This document shows, piece by piece, positions 45,436-55,485 of a stretch of 64,000 nucleotides of DNA. Within the stretch, counting starts at the first letter, position 1. Every line of letters starts with the position of its first letter. The notes under the pieces were generated by a model. It was not told the origin of the DNA. It ran no database searches and saw only the letters and a program-made list of their open reading frames with translations. Source of the DNA: Rosenbergiella metrosideri (GTDB lineage Bacteria > Pseudomonadota > Gammaproteobacteria > Enterobacterales > Enterobacteriaceae); the NCBI RefSeq assembly GCF_022602565.1, contig NZ_JALBCV010000008.1, forward strand, positions 98,180 through 162,179. Reading direction: 5' to 3'. Position numbers and translations under genes: made by a program.

Positions 45436-48400
45436 TTAACCAATCGTCATTAAGCTTGCATTGCCCCCGGCTGCTGCTGTATTGACGCTGACAGAGCGTT
45501 CGAATAAGAAGCGCTCCAGCGCAATACTGGTTTCGCCTTGGTCATAGCCTTGAACGATAGCGATTGGTCCTGAACGTTCAGCCACTTGTTGGCATAACGT
45601 CGAGAGTTGATCGGTATCACCGTGGTATATGACGGCATCATAGCGGTCGCTAATGGCTTCAGCCGAGAGATCGATACAGTTGCGTACCGCATCCGGCAGG
45701 GTAGCGAGTAGCTGACGGTGCTCGGCATCATCAGGCCAGAGTGCGCGACTGCCACAAGCGGTGACGGCGGCTAACTGAATCAGTCGATCAGAAGGCTGTT
45801 TAGCGATACAGAGCACGCGGGCACGCGGGAGTAATTGATAGGTATTACGTTCCCCTGTTGGGCCTGGGAGTAACGCGATACGATTCGACACCGTAGTATC
45901 GCGGTACATCTCACACGCCTGTGCAAGAACGCTATGGTCGTTCTGCTCAGCCCACAATTGTAAGGCGCTTACTGGAGCAACATCTGAAGGCTGATCCGCG
46001 GTAGAATGCAATGGTAGCCGTGACAGTGTCACTTTCGAGGCGTTATTCGGCGCACTCGATAGGAGACGAGTGAGGTAGAGTGGTCCGCCGGCCTTAGGCC
46101 CGGTACCTGATAATCCCTCACCACCAAAGGGTTGCACCCCGACAACGGCACCGACCATATTCCGGTTAACATAGAGGTTACCGGCATGCATACGTTCAGT
46201 GGCTAGGCTGATGGTTTCATCGATGCGGCTGTGTACACCAAAGGTCAGCCCATAGCCTAATTGGTTAATCTCAGTCAGTAGTCGAGTGAGGTGCTTACTG
46301 TTGTAGCGCACCACATGTAATACCGGACCAAAGATCTCACGGGTGAGATCGGCTGCTGAATTAAGCTCGATCAGGGTCGGGCGAACGAAGGTACCTTGTG
46401 ACAGAATCTGCGCATCGTTTTCACCATGCCAGCTGAATTGAGTCACCTTAAAGCCACGCTGCTGCATATCGTCAATATGATTAACAATATTGTCCCGTGC
46501 CTCTTCATCGATCACCGGGCCAATATCGGTGGTCAGTAGTTCTGGATTACCGACACGATATTCTGCCATGGCCCCTCGTAACATTTTAAGCGTGTGATCT
46601 GCGATATCTTCCTGTAAACAGAGTAAACGTAATGCGGAGCAACGTTGGCCGGCACTATCAAAAGCTGAGGCTACAATATCTACCACGACTTGTTCAGTCA
46701 GCGCTGAAGAGTCGACCACCATCGCGTTAATCCCACCGGTCTCGGCGATAAGTGGAATCGGACGGCCTTGTGGATCGAGGCGTTTAGCTAGTTCGCGTTG
46801 TAGTAGGGTGGCGACCGCTGTCGACCCTGTAAACATCACCCCGCGTGTGCGTTTATCGGCCACCAGACGGGCTCCCACAGTTTCCCCATCACCTGGAAGA
46901 AATTGCAGCACGCCTTGCGGAATACCGGCTTCCAATAAGATCGATACAGCCTGATAAGCGATTAACGGCGTCTGTTCCGCCGGTTTAGCCAGCACAGTAT
47001 TACCTGCTGCCAGTGCCGCAGCAACTTGACCGGTAAAGATTGCCAGCGGAAAGTTCCACGGGCTAATACAGACGATTGGGCCAAGAGGACGATGTGTCTC
47101 ATTATCAAAGTCCTGGGTCACTTGGTCTGCGTAGTAGGTTAAAAAGTCAACGGCTTCACGCACTTCAGCAATGGCGTTCACGTAGGTTTTACCGGCTTCT
47201 CTCACCAGCAGCCCCATCAGTGATTGTAATTGACCTTCCATTAACATCGCTGCGCGTTTCAGAATTGCTGCGCGCTCTTCAGACGGTGTTGCAAACCAGA
47301 TTGCGCTGGCTTCATGACTCGCATCTAAGGCAAGATCGACTTGTGCCTCGCTGGCGTTGATGACTTCGCCAACGATATCAGTTAAGTAAGAGGGATTGCG
47401 TACCGGTTGTGCGGCAGCATTTTCGCTCTCTACACCCAGCACGGGTTTGGCAATCCACGATTGCGAGGCAGTGGTGAGCAGGGCGCTGGATAGCGAGGCT
47501 AAACGATGTTCATTCGCCATATCCAAACCTGAGGAGTTAGCACGGCTGCCATACAGCTCCCTTGGCAGAGGAATACGGGGATGCGGAAGCCCTACCTGTC
47601 CTTCTTCTCGAGTGAAGGTATTAATGGTTGCGACGGGGTCGACGATCAGATCTTCAACGCTTAACGATTTATCGGCGACGCGGTTAACAAAGGAGGTATT
47701 CGCTCCATTCTCTAACAGGCGACGGACTAAGTAAGCGAGTAAGGTTTCATGAGTACCCACCGGGGCATAGATCCGGCATGGGCGATTGAGTTTCCCATCG
47801 GCCGTTTTACCGACGACTTGGTCATAAAGTGGTTCACCCATGCCATGCAAGCATTGGAATTCATATTGGCCAGGGTAGTAGTTATTGCCTGCCAACTGAT
47901 AGATCGTTGCTAAGCTATGGGCATTGTGTGTAGCGAATTGCGGATAAATCAGATTAGGCGCCGCTAACAGTTTTCTTGCACACGCAATATAGGCGGCATC
48001 GGTATACACTTTACGAGTGTAGACCGGATAATCTTCCAGACCTTCCACCTGCGCACGTTTAATTTCGCTATCCCAGTATGCGCCTTTAACGAGACGGATC
48101 ATAAGACGACGTTGGCTACGCGCGGCCAAATCAATCAGTTCATCAATCACAAAAGGACAGCGTTTTTGGTAAGCTTGAATAACAAAGCCAATCCCGTTCC
48201 AGCCAGACAGTGCGGGTTCAAAACAGAGCTTCTCAAGTAAATCTAATGAGAGTTCAAGACGGTCAGCCTCTTCTGCATCAATATTGATGCCAATATCGTA
48301 CTCGCGGGCAAGCAGCGTCAAAGACTTGAGAATAGGGTACAGCTCTTCCATCACGCGGTCATATTGCGCGCGTTGATAGCGCGGATGGAGGGCCGAAAGT

Positions 48401-49380
48401 TTAATGGAGATGCCCGGGCCTTCATAAATACCCCGACCGTTCGACGCTTTCCCAATTGCATGGATCGCCTGTTGGTAAGAGTGCAGGTAGGCTTTGGCAT
48501 CTTCGGCAGTGAGTGCGGCTTCACCGAGCATATCGTATGAGTAACTGAAGCCTTTATCTTCTAACTTACGGGCATTCGCTAAGGCTTCGGCAATAGATTC
48601 TCCGGTGACAAATTGTTCGCCCATCAGGCGCATCGCCATGTCGATCCCTTTACGGATCAGTGGTTCACCACTTTTCCCGATAATGCGGTTGAGGGAACGC
48701 GACATGTTGACTTCGTTGTGGGTTGACACCAATTTTCCGGTAACCAGTAATCCCCAAGTTGCTGCATTGACGAACATGGAATTACTTTGTCCAAGGTGAG
48801 CAGACCAATCACCATGGCTAATTTTGTCGCGGATAAGCGCATCACGCGTTGGTTTATCGGGGATTCGTAATAGGGCTTCGGCTAAGCACATTAAGGCAAC
48901 CCCTTCCTGAGAGGAAAGGGAGAACTCTTGCAAAAGACTCTGTACTAAACCGGAACGCCCGCCTTGGTTCTTCTGATTACGTAATTTTTCGCTTAAGTGC
49001 AGGGCTAGGGCATGGACTTTCTCTGCAACCTCTGGACTCACTTTCGCTTGTTCAAGCACCATAGGCACCATATCCACTTCCGGACGACGCCATGCGGCAG
49101 TCACTGCAGAACGCTTGACGCTTTGTGGCAGGACATGCTCTGCAAACTCCAAGAAAGGCTGATAAGGCGTAGCGATATCGGCGGCATCTTGGGCATTCGG
49201 CTCAGTCGACGAGGCGGAAGCCGTCGGATAAATGGTTTCACCCGCTTCAACCTGTGTAAGCAGGTTAAAGATAGCCTGTTTAATTAGCCAGTGCGGTGTG
49301 CGGTCTATTTTTACCGCTGCACGCTTAAGTCGTTCGCGGGTTTCATCATCAAGTTTTACGCCCATGGTGGTGTGTGCCAT
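45436..49380 (-). CDS. putA: Trifunctional PutA: proline dehydrogenase, P5C dehydrogenase, put repressor
   Basis: A 1314-residue protein (E. coli 1320). Residues about 6-46 form the ribbon-helix-helix DNA-binding domain (MGVKLDDETRERLKRAA, DRTPHWLIKQAIF). The FAD-dependent proline dehydrogenase barrel covers about 260-570 (SIKLSALHPRY, RLVKGAYWDSEI). The NAD-dependent aldehyde dehydrogenase covers about 650-1110 (SPWNFPLAIFTGQVAAALAAG, AETGG, DSAGQRCSALRLL with the catalytic Cys). The end LMTIG equals E. coli. It turns proline into glutamate at the membrane and represses the put genes when proline is scarce. It is divergent from putP. Confidence 0.98.
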   Translation of the reverse strand: MAHTTMGVKLDDETRERLKRAAVKIDRTPHWLIKQAIFNLLTQVEAGETIYPTASASSTEPNAQDAADIATPYQPFLEFAEHVLPQSVKRSAVTAAWRRPEVDMVPMVLEQAKVSPEVAEKVHALALHLSEKLRNQKNQGGRSGLVQSLLQEFSLSSQEGVALMCLAEALLRIPDKPTRDALIRDKISHGDWSAHLGQSNSMFVNAATWGLLVTGKLVSTHNEVNMSRSLNRIIGKSGEPLIRKGIDMAMRLMGEQFVTGESIAEALANARKLEDKGFSYSYDMLGEAALTAEDAKAYLHSYQQAIHAIGKASNGRGIYEGPGISIKLSALHPRYQRAQYDRVMEELYPILKSLTLLAREYDIGINIDAEEADRLELSLDLLEKLCFEPALSGWNGIGFVIQAYQKRCPFVIDELIDLAARSQRRLMIRLVKGAYWDSEIKRAQVEGLEDYPVYTRKVYTDAAYIACARKLLAAPNLIYPQFATHNAHSLATIYQLAGNNYYPGQYEFQCLHGMGEPLYDQVVGKTADGKLNRPCRIYAPVGTHETLLAYLVRRLLENGANTSFVNRVADKSLSVEDLIVDPVATINTFTREEGQVGLPHPRIPLPRELYGSRANSSGLDMANEHRLASLSSALLTTASQSWIAKPVLGVESENAAAQPVRNPSYLTDIVGEVINASEAQVDLALDASHEASAIWFATPSEERAAILKRAAMLMEGQLQSLMGLLVREAGKTYVNAIAEVREAVDFLTYYADQVTQDFDNETHRPLGPIVCISPWNFPLAIFTGQVAAALAAGNTVLAKPAEQTPLIAYQAVSILLEAGIPQGVLQFLPGDGETVGARLVADKRTRGVMFTGSTAVATLLQRELAKRLDPQGRPIPLIAETGGINAMVVDSSALTEQVVVDIVASAFDSAGQRCSALRLLCLQEDIADHTLKMLRGAMAEYRVGNPELLTTDIGPVIDEEARDNIVNHIDDMQQRGFKVTQFSWHGENDAQILSQGTFVRPTLIELNSAADLTREIFGPVLHVVRYNSKHLTRLLTEINQLGYGLTFGVHSRIDETISLATERMHAGNLYVNRNMVGAVVGVQPFGGEGLSGTGPKAGGPLYLTRLLSSAPNNASKVTLSRLPLHSTADQPSDVAPVSALQLWAEQNDHSVLAQACEMYRDTTVSNRIALLPGPTGERNTYQLLPRARVLCIAKQPSDRLIQLAAVTACGSRALWPDDAEHRQLLATLPDAVRNCIDLSAEAISDRYDAVIYHGDTDQLSTLCQQVAERSGPIAIVQGYDQGETSIALERFLFERSVSVNTAAAGGNASLMTIG

Positions 49381-49758
49381 GCCAGTTCCTCATTAAAGAA
49401 GTCGATAAAAGGTTGCACCTTGACTATCTCTTGAGTTGCACCTTTAGCGCAACCCATTTGTAGAAAAAAAGTGAACAAAATTAAATAAATAATAATTACT
49501 AGTGGATTTATTCAAAATAAAAGCAGTTATAAGTGCGATTTAGTTCAAATAAAACGCTTTGCAGCATAAAAAAATTTGATCCAGATCCCTGTTTTGTAAA
49601 GAGTGAAGTGAAGCTTATCGCTTTTATGTTAAAAGTTTGTGTCAGTTGCAACCAATAGTGCAACTTTCATGATGTGAAAGATGGACAGCAGCAATAAAAA
49701 AAAGAATATCTTAATTAGGAAAACTCATTGATAATACTAATAAAATAGAGGATTAATC
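49381..49758. promoter_or_regulatory. putA-putP control region with four GTTGCA operators
   Basis: This 378-base AT-rich gap holds the PutA recognition hexamer GTTGCA at 49412-49417, 49435-49440 and 49645-49650, and on the reverse strand at 49659-49664. They form two pairs, one near each gene start. In E. coli PutA binds several copies of this hexamer between the same genes, so autorepression and putP repression should work in the same way. No small gene was found. Confidence 0.8.
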
Positions 49759-51237
49759 ATGGTAAGTACTCCCTTGTTAGTGACGTTCTGTATCTATATT
49801 GCAGGAATGTTACTTATCGGTTTTATGGCATGGCGCTCGACGAAAAACTTTGACGATTTCATCTTGGGTGGTCGCAGTCTGGGCAGTTTAGTGACCGCGT
49901 TATCGGCGGGTGCTTCCGATATGAGTGGCTGGTTATTAATGGGGCTACCTGGCGCTATTTTCTTATCGGGAATTTCGGAAAGTTGGATAGCGATTGGTTT
50001 AGTGCTTGGTGCTTGGGTTAACTGGAAAATTATCGCTGGCCGTCTACGGGTACAAACGGAGCATCACGGCAACGCCTTAACCCTGCCAGATTATTTTACT
50101 CATCGTTTTGAAGATCACAGTAAAATCTTACGTGTTATTTCAGCGCTGATTATTCTCGTCTTTTTCACCATCTATTGTGCTTCAGGTATCGTCGCGGGGG
50201 CGAGACTCTTCGAAAGTACTTTCGGTATGGACTACACAACGGCCCTCTGGGCAGGTGCGGCAGCAACTATTGCTTATACCTTCTTAGGCGGGTTCTTGGC
50301 GGTCAGTTGGACCGATACCGTTCAAGCCAGTTTAATGATTTTCGCACTGATTCTTACACCAGTGATGGTAATAATGGCCGTGGGTGGCGTAGACAGTTCA
50401 TTAGACATTATTCGCCATATTGATCCACAGCGTTTAAATATCTTCAACAATCTTAGCGTGGTGGCGATTATCTCGTTACTCGGCTGGGGTTTGGGCTATT
50501 TCGGGCAACCGCATATTTTAGCGCGTTTTATGGCTGCCGATTCCCATCGCACCATGCGTAGCGCACGCCGTATCGGCATGACTTGGATGATTCTCTGTTT
50601 AGGTGGTGCGGTGGCGGTCGGCTTCTTTGGCATTGCCTATTTTGCTGATAATCCCTCACAGGCAGCGGAGGTAAACGGTAATAGCGAGCGTATTTTTATT
50701 GAACTAACGCGTATTCTGTTTAACCCTTGGATCGCCGGTATTTTACTTTCCGCTATTTTAGCGGCAGTGATGTCAACGTTGAGTTGCCAGCTGCTGGTGT
50801 GTTCCAGTGCTTTAACGGAAGACTTCTATAAAGGTTTCATTCGTAAAAATGCGGGCCAACGCGAGAAAGTATGGGTAGGTCGTTTAATGGTGCTTATTGT
50901 TGCGCTGATTGCGATAGCGTTAGCCAGCAATCCAGAAAATAAGGTACTAGGCTTAGTCAGTTATGCTTGGGCCGGTTTCGGCGCGGCATTTGGGCCGGTG
51001 ATTCTGCTTAGCGTGTGTTGGTCAGGGATGAGCCGTAACGGGGCGTTGGTCGGTATGATTGCCGGGACACTTACGGTTATCATCTGGAAACAGTTTGCGT
51101 GGTTTGGCTTGTACGAAATTATCCCTGGCTTCCTGTTCGCGACAGTGGCGATCGTCTTGGTCAGTCTCTGCGGAAAAGGGCCTTCACAACAGGTGCGTGA
51201 TCGCTTCCAACAGGCCAATCAAGAGTACCTGCAATAA
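49759..51237 (+). CDS. putP: Sodium/proline symporter PutP
   Basis: A 492-residue member of the solute:sodium symporter family with about thirteen membrane helices. FILGGRSLGSLVTALSAGASDMSGWLLMGLPGA is the hallmark Na+/proline site region, and GWGLGYFGQPHILARFMA and AVMSTLSCQLLVCSSALTEDFYK are also well kept. It imports proline for PutA. The gene lies divergent from putA behind the shared operator region and is followed by the convergent efeB. Confidence 0.97.
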   Translation: MVSTPLLVTFCIYIAGMLLIGFMAWRSTKNFDDFILGGRSLGSLVTALSAGASDMSGWLLMGLPGAIFLSGISESWIAIGLVLGAWVNWKIIAGRLRVQTEHHGNALTLPDYFTHRFEDHSKILRVISALIILVFFTIYCASGIVAGARLFESTFGMDYTTALWAGAAATIAYTFLGGFLAVSWTDTVQASLMIFALILTPVMVIMAVGGVDSSLDIIRHIDPQRLNIFNNLSVVAIISLLGWGLGYFGQPHILARFMAADSHRTMRSARRIGMTWMILCLGGAVAVGFFGIAYFADNPSQAAEVNGNSERIFIELTRILFNPWIAGILLSAILAAVMSTLSCQLLVCSSALTEDFYKGFIRKNAGQREKVWVGRLMVLIVALIAIALASNPENKVLGLVSYAWAGFGAAFGPVILLSVCWSGMSRNGALVGMIAGTLTVIIWKQFAWFGLYEIIPGFLFATVAIVLVSLCGKGPSQQVRDRFQQANQEYLQ

Positions 51238-51308
51238 CGGGGGATCGCTCTCCGGTACGATGGATTGCGGCAGATAAGTGACAACGCGCTTATCTGCCGG
51301 ATTGCGCG

Positions 51309-52571
51309 CTAGCTAAAAAGCGCTGCACCGATATAACTGCCTTCTTTTGCAGCAGGAGGTACAAAGAATAGTCCGCTACCAATATGCGAGATATATTCAT
51401 TTAGGGCATCGGAGGCCCCTAGTTTACGCTGCAAGGTTTCGAAATGGGCAGGATCATTCTGGTAACTGATAAACAGTAATCCAGCATCAAGTTGCCCATA
51501 CGGATTTAACCCATCGGTGTAGTTATAAGACCGCCGTAAAATCCTCACTCCTTGATTATTTTCATGCGCTGCTAAGCGGATATGCGCGGTAGCCGGTATC
51601 ACTAATTCGCCCTCGCTGTCTTGTTTGTGAAAATCAGGAGGATCAAATTCATGGGTGCCTGATAGTGGCGCACCAGAGAGTTTATGGCGACCAAATACCT
51701 GATTTTGATCGCTAACGCGATCAGTATCCCAGTTCTCAATGTTCATCTTAATTTTACGCACCACTTGATAACTACCTTCTTGCTGCCAAGTGGGGCCATC
51801 TTTAATCCATACATGTTGAGAAAACTCAGTGTCCTCAACTAAGTTACGGGTACCGTCTTTAAAACCAAATAAATTGCGTGGGGTCTCTTGGCCTTTTCCT
51901 GCGGAGGCCCGACCAAAGCCCATTACGGTCCAGCGGGTTTGGGCGGTTCCTGTACTTTTAGCAATACGGGCTAAGACGCGAATAGCATGGTAGGCCACTT
52001 GCGGGTCATCGGCACAGGCTTGCAGAGAGAGATCGCCGCCAGTCAATTCTGGTTGCAGATTATCACTGGGCAATGCCGCCAGCGGCCGTAAGTGTGGAGG
52101 ACATTTTGCGGCAAGGCCGTAAGCATCGGTAAAAAGCGAGGGGCCCATGCCAATCGTTACGGTTAAGGAAGCGGGGTCTAGACCTACCGCCTCGCCGGTA
52201 TCCGTACCAACACTGCCTACTCTCGAGGGTTCGACGGTGCCGACGGCTGCACCCTGAACCAATTGAGCGATAGCCGCCGACCAGCGGGCGAGCAATATTT
52301 GCAGTGCTTGCTGAGTGGGCGTCGTCATATCAAAAGTCATAAACATAATATGACGTTGGGGCGGTGTCGTAATGCCTGCTTGCCCATGGTCGCCATAAAA
52401 TGGCCACTGATGGGAGAGGTCGATATTATCCTTCTCGCTGGCCTCTGTGGCAGAGGCCAGTGTTGGGGAGAGGGCAGGGAGCGTCAGCGCGCTGGCTAAC
52501 GATCCTTTTAACATATTACGACGCGAGACGAGGCCATGGGTAAATCGTGGCTTATCGTGACGACTCATCAC
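51309..52571 (-). CDS. efeB: EfeB, Tat-exported DyP-type haem peroxidase
   Basis: A 420-residue DyP peroxidase. The N-terminus has a twin-arginine signal (SRRNMLKGSLASALTLPAL), so it is exported folded to the periplasm. The GFKDGTRN motif holds the catalytic Asp of DyP enzymes, and ENNQGVRILRRSYNYTDGL belongs to the haem-binding side. It takes part with EfeU and EfeO in iron uptake at low pH. It begins right after the efeO stop with no gap, so it is the third gene of a leftward efeU-efeO-efeB operon. Confidence 0.95.
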   Translation of the reverse strand: MMSRHDKPRFTHGLVSRRNMLKGSLASALTLPALSPTLASATEASEKDNIDLSHQWPFYGDHGQAGITTPPQRHIMFMTFDMTTPTQQALQILLARWSAAIAQLVQGAAVGTVEPSRVGSVGTDTGEAVGLDPASLTVTIGMGPSLFTDAYGLAAKCPPHLRPLAALPSDNLQPELTGGDLSLQACADDPQVAYHAIRVLARIAKSTGTAQTRWTVMGFGRASAGKGQETPRNLFGFKDGTRNLVEDTEFSQHVWIKDGPTWQQEGSYQVVRKIKMNIENWDTDRVSDQNQVFGRHKLSGAPLSGTHEFDPPDFHKQDSEGELVIPATAHIRLAAHENNQGVRILRRSYNYTDGLNPYGQLDAGLLFISYQNDPAHFETLQRKLGASDALNEYISHIGSGLFFVPPAAKEGSYIGAALFS

Positions 52572-53777
52572 TTAGGCTCCAGCGTGTGTAGCGACTTTCT
52601 CAGCGATATGGGAAAGCGGCTCTTGTAAGGCTTGTATTGCACGGCTTAATTTCGCCGCATTTTCTGCTTTCAGCGACTGAGTGTAAGGACGATAGCCGCC
52701 TAAACTTTGACTATCACGGTACTGATCAAGCAATTTGCGCACCGCACTAAATTGTTCGCTAACCTGCTGGGTCAGTGCCGGATCGATTTTTGCCAAGCCA
52801 GGCTGTAAATAGGCAAAGGCTTGCATTGCCCCTTCGACGTTCCCTGCAAAGTCGACCAAATCGATATGGCTGTAAGCTTCTTCCTCACCATTGATTTTGG
52901 TACTTTGCACCTCTTCGAGCAGGTCTGCGGCACCGTTGGCTAAATCTTCAGGTTTATAGGTGAGACCTTTGACTTGTTTATTTAATTCTGCAACGTGCGT
53001 GACTAAACCTTGGGCGGTTTGCTTCGTTTTCTTATCAATCTTTCCTTTCTCGAAGAGGTCGCGTTCAATAGCATGGAAGCCATGCCAGCCGACTGCTGGG
53101 TCGAGATTCGAAGCGCGCATATCGATGAGATAGTCTAGGTTGCCGGCATTATTCGTCGCTTTGTAGCCGGGGAGTAAGAAGCCGTCGACATCAGATTCAA
53201 TACGCTCGTAGAAAGGGCGAGCCTGCGCGTAGGCGATTTTTGCTTGCTCCAGCTGACCAGCATTGATGGCCGTTTGCAGTTTCGCAACGGCGCTGACCAT
53301 GCCAGCAACGGTACTTTCTACATAGCGACCGTAGTCGTCTGTCCCCTGTTTTAATAGGGTGCTGATGCTATCGGAGGATTGTGCGCTTCGCTGGCCGTTC
53401 ACGGTAAAGTCGACTAATTCTTTTGCAGCGCCAGGGCAGTAAAGCTGATAATTGCCACCCTCTAGGTTAAGGGTAAATTTTACCGCCGGTAGGCCGGGCG
53501 CGAGGTTTTCTTTTTCGCCCAAAATACGGTTATTACTGAGCAGTTCGATCTCAGTGATCGCGGTGGCGGTTTTATTCACGATGTTAAAGGTGACGGGTCC
53601 TGCCTTGACCTTATTCGTATCGAGTTGACATTGTCCGCCGTTATCGCCCGTTAAGGTAATATTTACCTGAGCGACGTCGGGCGTTGTGGCGGCATGAGAG
53701 GCGCCTGCAGTGAGTAAGAATAACGCAAGGGTACTCAACTTTAGAGCGGGGTGGCGTAATAATTGCTGTTTCATCAT
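52572..53777 (-). CDS. efeO: EfeO, periplasmic iron-binding protein
   Basis: A 401-residue precursor with a signal peptide ending SHAA (residue about 30). An N-terminal cupredoxin-like domain (about 35-130; GQCQLDTNKVKAGPVTF, YQLYCPG) is followed by a peptidase M75-like helical domain with GWHGFHAIERDLF, whose HxxE-type motif binds metal. It is somewhat longer than the E. coli protein (375). It supplies iron to the EfeU permease. It begins 20 bases after efeU. Confidence 0.95.
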   Translation of the reverse strand: MMKQQLLRHPALKLSTLALFLLTAGASHAATTPDVAQVNITLTGDNGGQCQLDTNKVKAGPVTFNIVNKTATAITEIELLSNNRILGEKENLAPGLPAVKFTLNLEGGNYQLYCPGAAKELVDFTVNGQRSAQSSDSISTLLKQGTDDYGRYVESTVAGMVSAVAKLQTAINAGQLEQAKIAYAQARPFYERIESDVDGFLLPGYKATNNAGNLDYLIDMRASNLDPAVGWHGFHAIERDLFEKGKIDKKTKQTAQGLVTHVAELNKQVKGLTYKPEDLANGAADLLEEVQSTKINGEEEAYSHIDLVDFAGNVEGAMQAFAYLQPGLAKIDPALTQQVSEQFSAVRKLLDQYRDSQSLGGYRPYTQSLKAENAAKLSRAIQALQEPLSHIAEKVATHAGA

Positions 53778-53797
53778 AGTCGTTATCTCATTATATT

Positions 53798-55330
53798 TTA
53801 AGCGTTATGGTGTGATCTTTTTTTGCTACGGACGCTTAGCGCGAGTGCACCGAGACTCATTACCACTAATACGATAGGTAACTTATGCTGCAGGAAATCG
53901 TAGACATTCTCTGTCTCTTGATAAGCGGTTAATGCTTGGTTTGTGTGACGTTGCCAGACTGCACTTGTCTGCCATGGGCAGCCTACGACAGTGGGGGGTA
54001 GCGTCACACCTAGCAATCTTGGTGATGGTAAGCCACTGCCACTTAAAGTTAACAGGCTATTGGCGGTACTGTGTGCCGCGATAATTTCTCCATGCTGCAC
54101 GGTGAGCGTGATCTGACAACTCAACTGCCACTGGCTTTGATAGGGGCCAGGGTGCTGTTGAGGATGTAGCCCAGGGGGAACGCGTTGGTGATAAAGTGCA
54201 ATGACTTGGTCCAGCGAGAGCTGATTCGGGGCATCAGGCCATTGACCCTTAAGCGTGACGGTGTGCTCTTCCGGTACGGGCGTGACTGGGGCGGCACTAA
54301 AGGGCATAAAGCGCGTAGACTGACCGGTAAGGGTTAACTCGAGACCGTCGGCTGTACGCAGCAAGGTGCCGATAGGCACTTCGCTGTCATCTTGCGGCGT
54401 GACCAGTGGCAGAGACTGTGCTGAGTGAAACGCGGGAGGCGAAAGTAATTTGGCACAGATTATTGCGCCGACCAGTGTGACCAGACTTAGGCTCTGCAAT
54501 AGGCGGTAAGCGACCCTTGGACTTGGCTGATAGCGTTGTGGCCAAGCCAAGATTAAAACGAATAGCACGAGATAGCTTAGCCAGCCTAATAGCTCTGCAG
54601 TGCGTGGGTCGGCAGGGATCCCCAGTACGCCGGTGATGAGCGCGGCACGGATCGAGCCTGCTGGCAGTAACCAATAGAGGTCCAACACCTTATGTTGGCC
54701 GATCAATAGCCAACCCGCTTCGTGAGCACTGCGCAGGGCAGAGACCACTAACCCAGCAGCCACGACGACCAAGAAAATACCGGTTATTTTAAAGAAACGT
54801 CCGAGATTAAGACGTATACCGCCACGATATATCCCCCAACCGATCATTAGCGCCAGTAACAGGCCAACCACTGCGCCAACAGTCGCCCAGATCGATGATT
54901 GCGCGGCGGAGAAAGTCGCTAACATAAAGACGCTGGTTTCGAAACCCTCTTTGAGGACGGCTAGAAAAGCCATAGTCGGTAAGGCCCAGCGGCTCGATTG
55001 GCGTAAGGCTAGGCTTGCCTCGTTCTCAAGTTGATATTTCAGTTGTGGTGCATGGTGCTGCATCCAAATAATCATACTGCTGACGAAGATCACAGCAATG
55101 GCGCCGATTATTGCCTCCATCGCCTCTTGTTCTGCTTGAGGTAAAGCGTGTTCAGTGAGACTGAGTCCGATGCCTACTGCTAGGGAAAGTAATACGGCAG
55201 CGAAGACACCCCACCACATGGGGACTAATGATTGCTGATTTTTTCGTAAAAAGGTCGCGATGATACTGACGATTAGAACGGCTTCTAACCCTTCACGTAA
55301 CGCGATAACCAAGGTGGCTAGCACGGTCAC
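53798..55330 (-). CDS. efeU: EfeU/FTR1-family iron permease with extra C-terminal domain
   Basis: A 510-residue protein, against 276 in E. coli. Residues 1-280 form the seven-helix FTR1 permease; the iron-passing motifs are REGLE near 12-16 and KEGFE near 127-131 (Lys instead of the Arg of E. coli). Residues about 300-475 are extra, Pro/Gln/Ser-rich, beta-like and probably periplasmic, with two cysteines, and a last membrane helix lies near 480-500. Start GTG at 55330 (or GTG at 55324). A Fur-like box lies 32 bases upstream. The extension has no function I can name. Confidence 0.9.
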   Translation of the reverse strand: MTVLATLVIALREGLEAVLIVSIIATFLRKNQQSLVPMWWGVFAAVLLSLAVGIGLSLTEHALPQAEQEAMEAIIGAIAVIFVSSMIIWMQHHAPQLKYQLENEASLALRQSSRWALPTMAFLAVLKEGFETSVFMLATFSAAQSSIWATVGAVVGLLLALMIGWGIYRGGIRLNLGRFFKITGIFLVVVAAGLVVSALRSAHEAGWLLIGQHKVLDLYWLLPAGSIRAALITGVLGIPADPRTAELLGWLSYLVLFVLILAWPQRYQPSPRVAYRLLQSLSLVTLVGAIICAKLLSPPAFHSAQSLPLVTPQDDSEVPIGTLLRTADGLELTLTGQSTRFMPFSAAPVTPVPEEHTVTLKGQWPDAPNQLSLDQVIALYHQRVPPGLHPQQHPGPYQSQWQLSCQITLTVQHGEIIAAHSTANSLLTLSGSGLPSPRLLGVTLPPTVVGCPWQTSAVWQRHTNQALTAYQETENVYDFLQHKLPIVLVVMSLGALALSVRSKKRSHHNA

Positions 55331-55361
55331 TGTCTCTAGGTAAATTAACGTAAATAGGAAT

Positions 55362-55380
55362 GGTTAGTAATATCATTTCC
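55362..55380 (-). promoter_or_regulatory. Possible Fur box before efeU
   Basis: The reverse-strand 19-mer starting GGAAATGATATTAC matches about 12 of 19 positions of the Fur consensus and stands 32 bases before the efeU start, a fitting place for iron control. Confidence 0.4.
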
Positions 55381-55485
55381 ATTTAGTTTTGTAAAAGTAT
55401 TCTAAGCTGTTATATGACCCGCCAACAGGATTTTTCGTATCAGAATATGTCGTTTAGCCGGCGGGTGAGCTCGCTTTGCGTAAGG

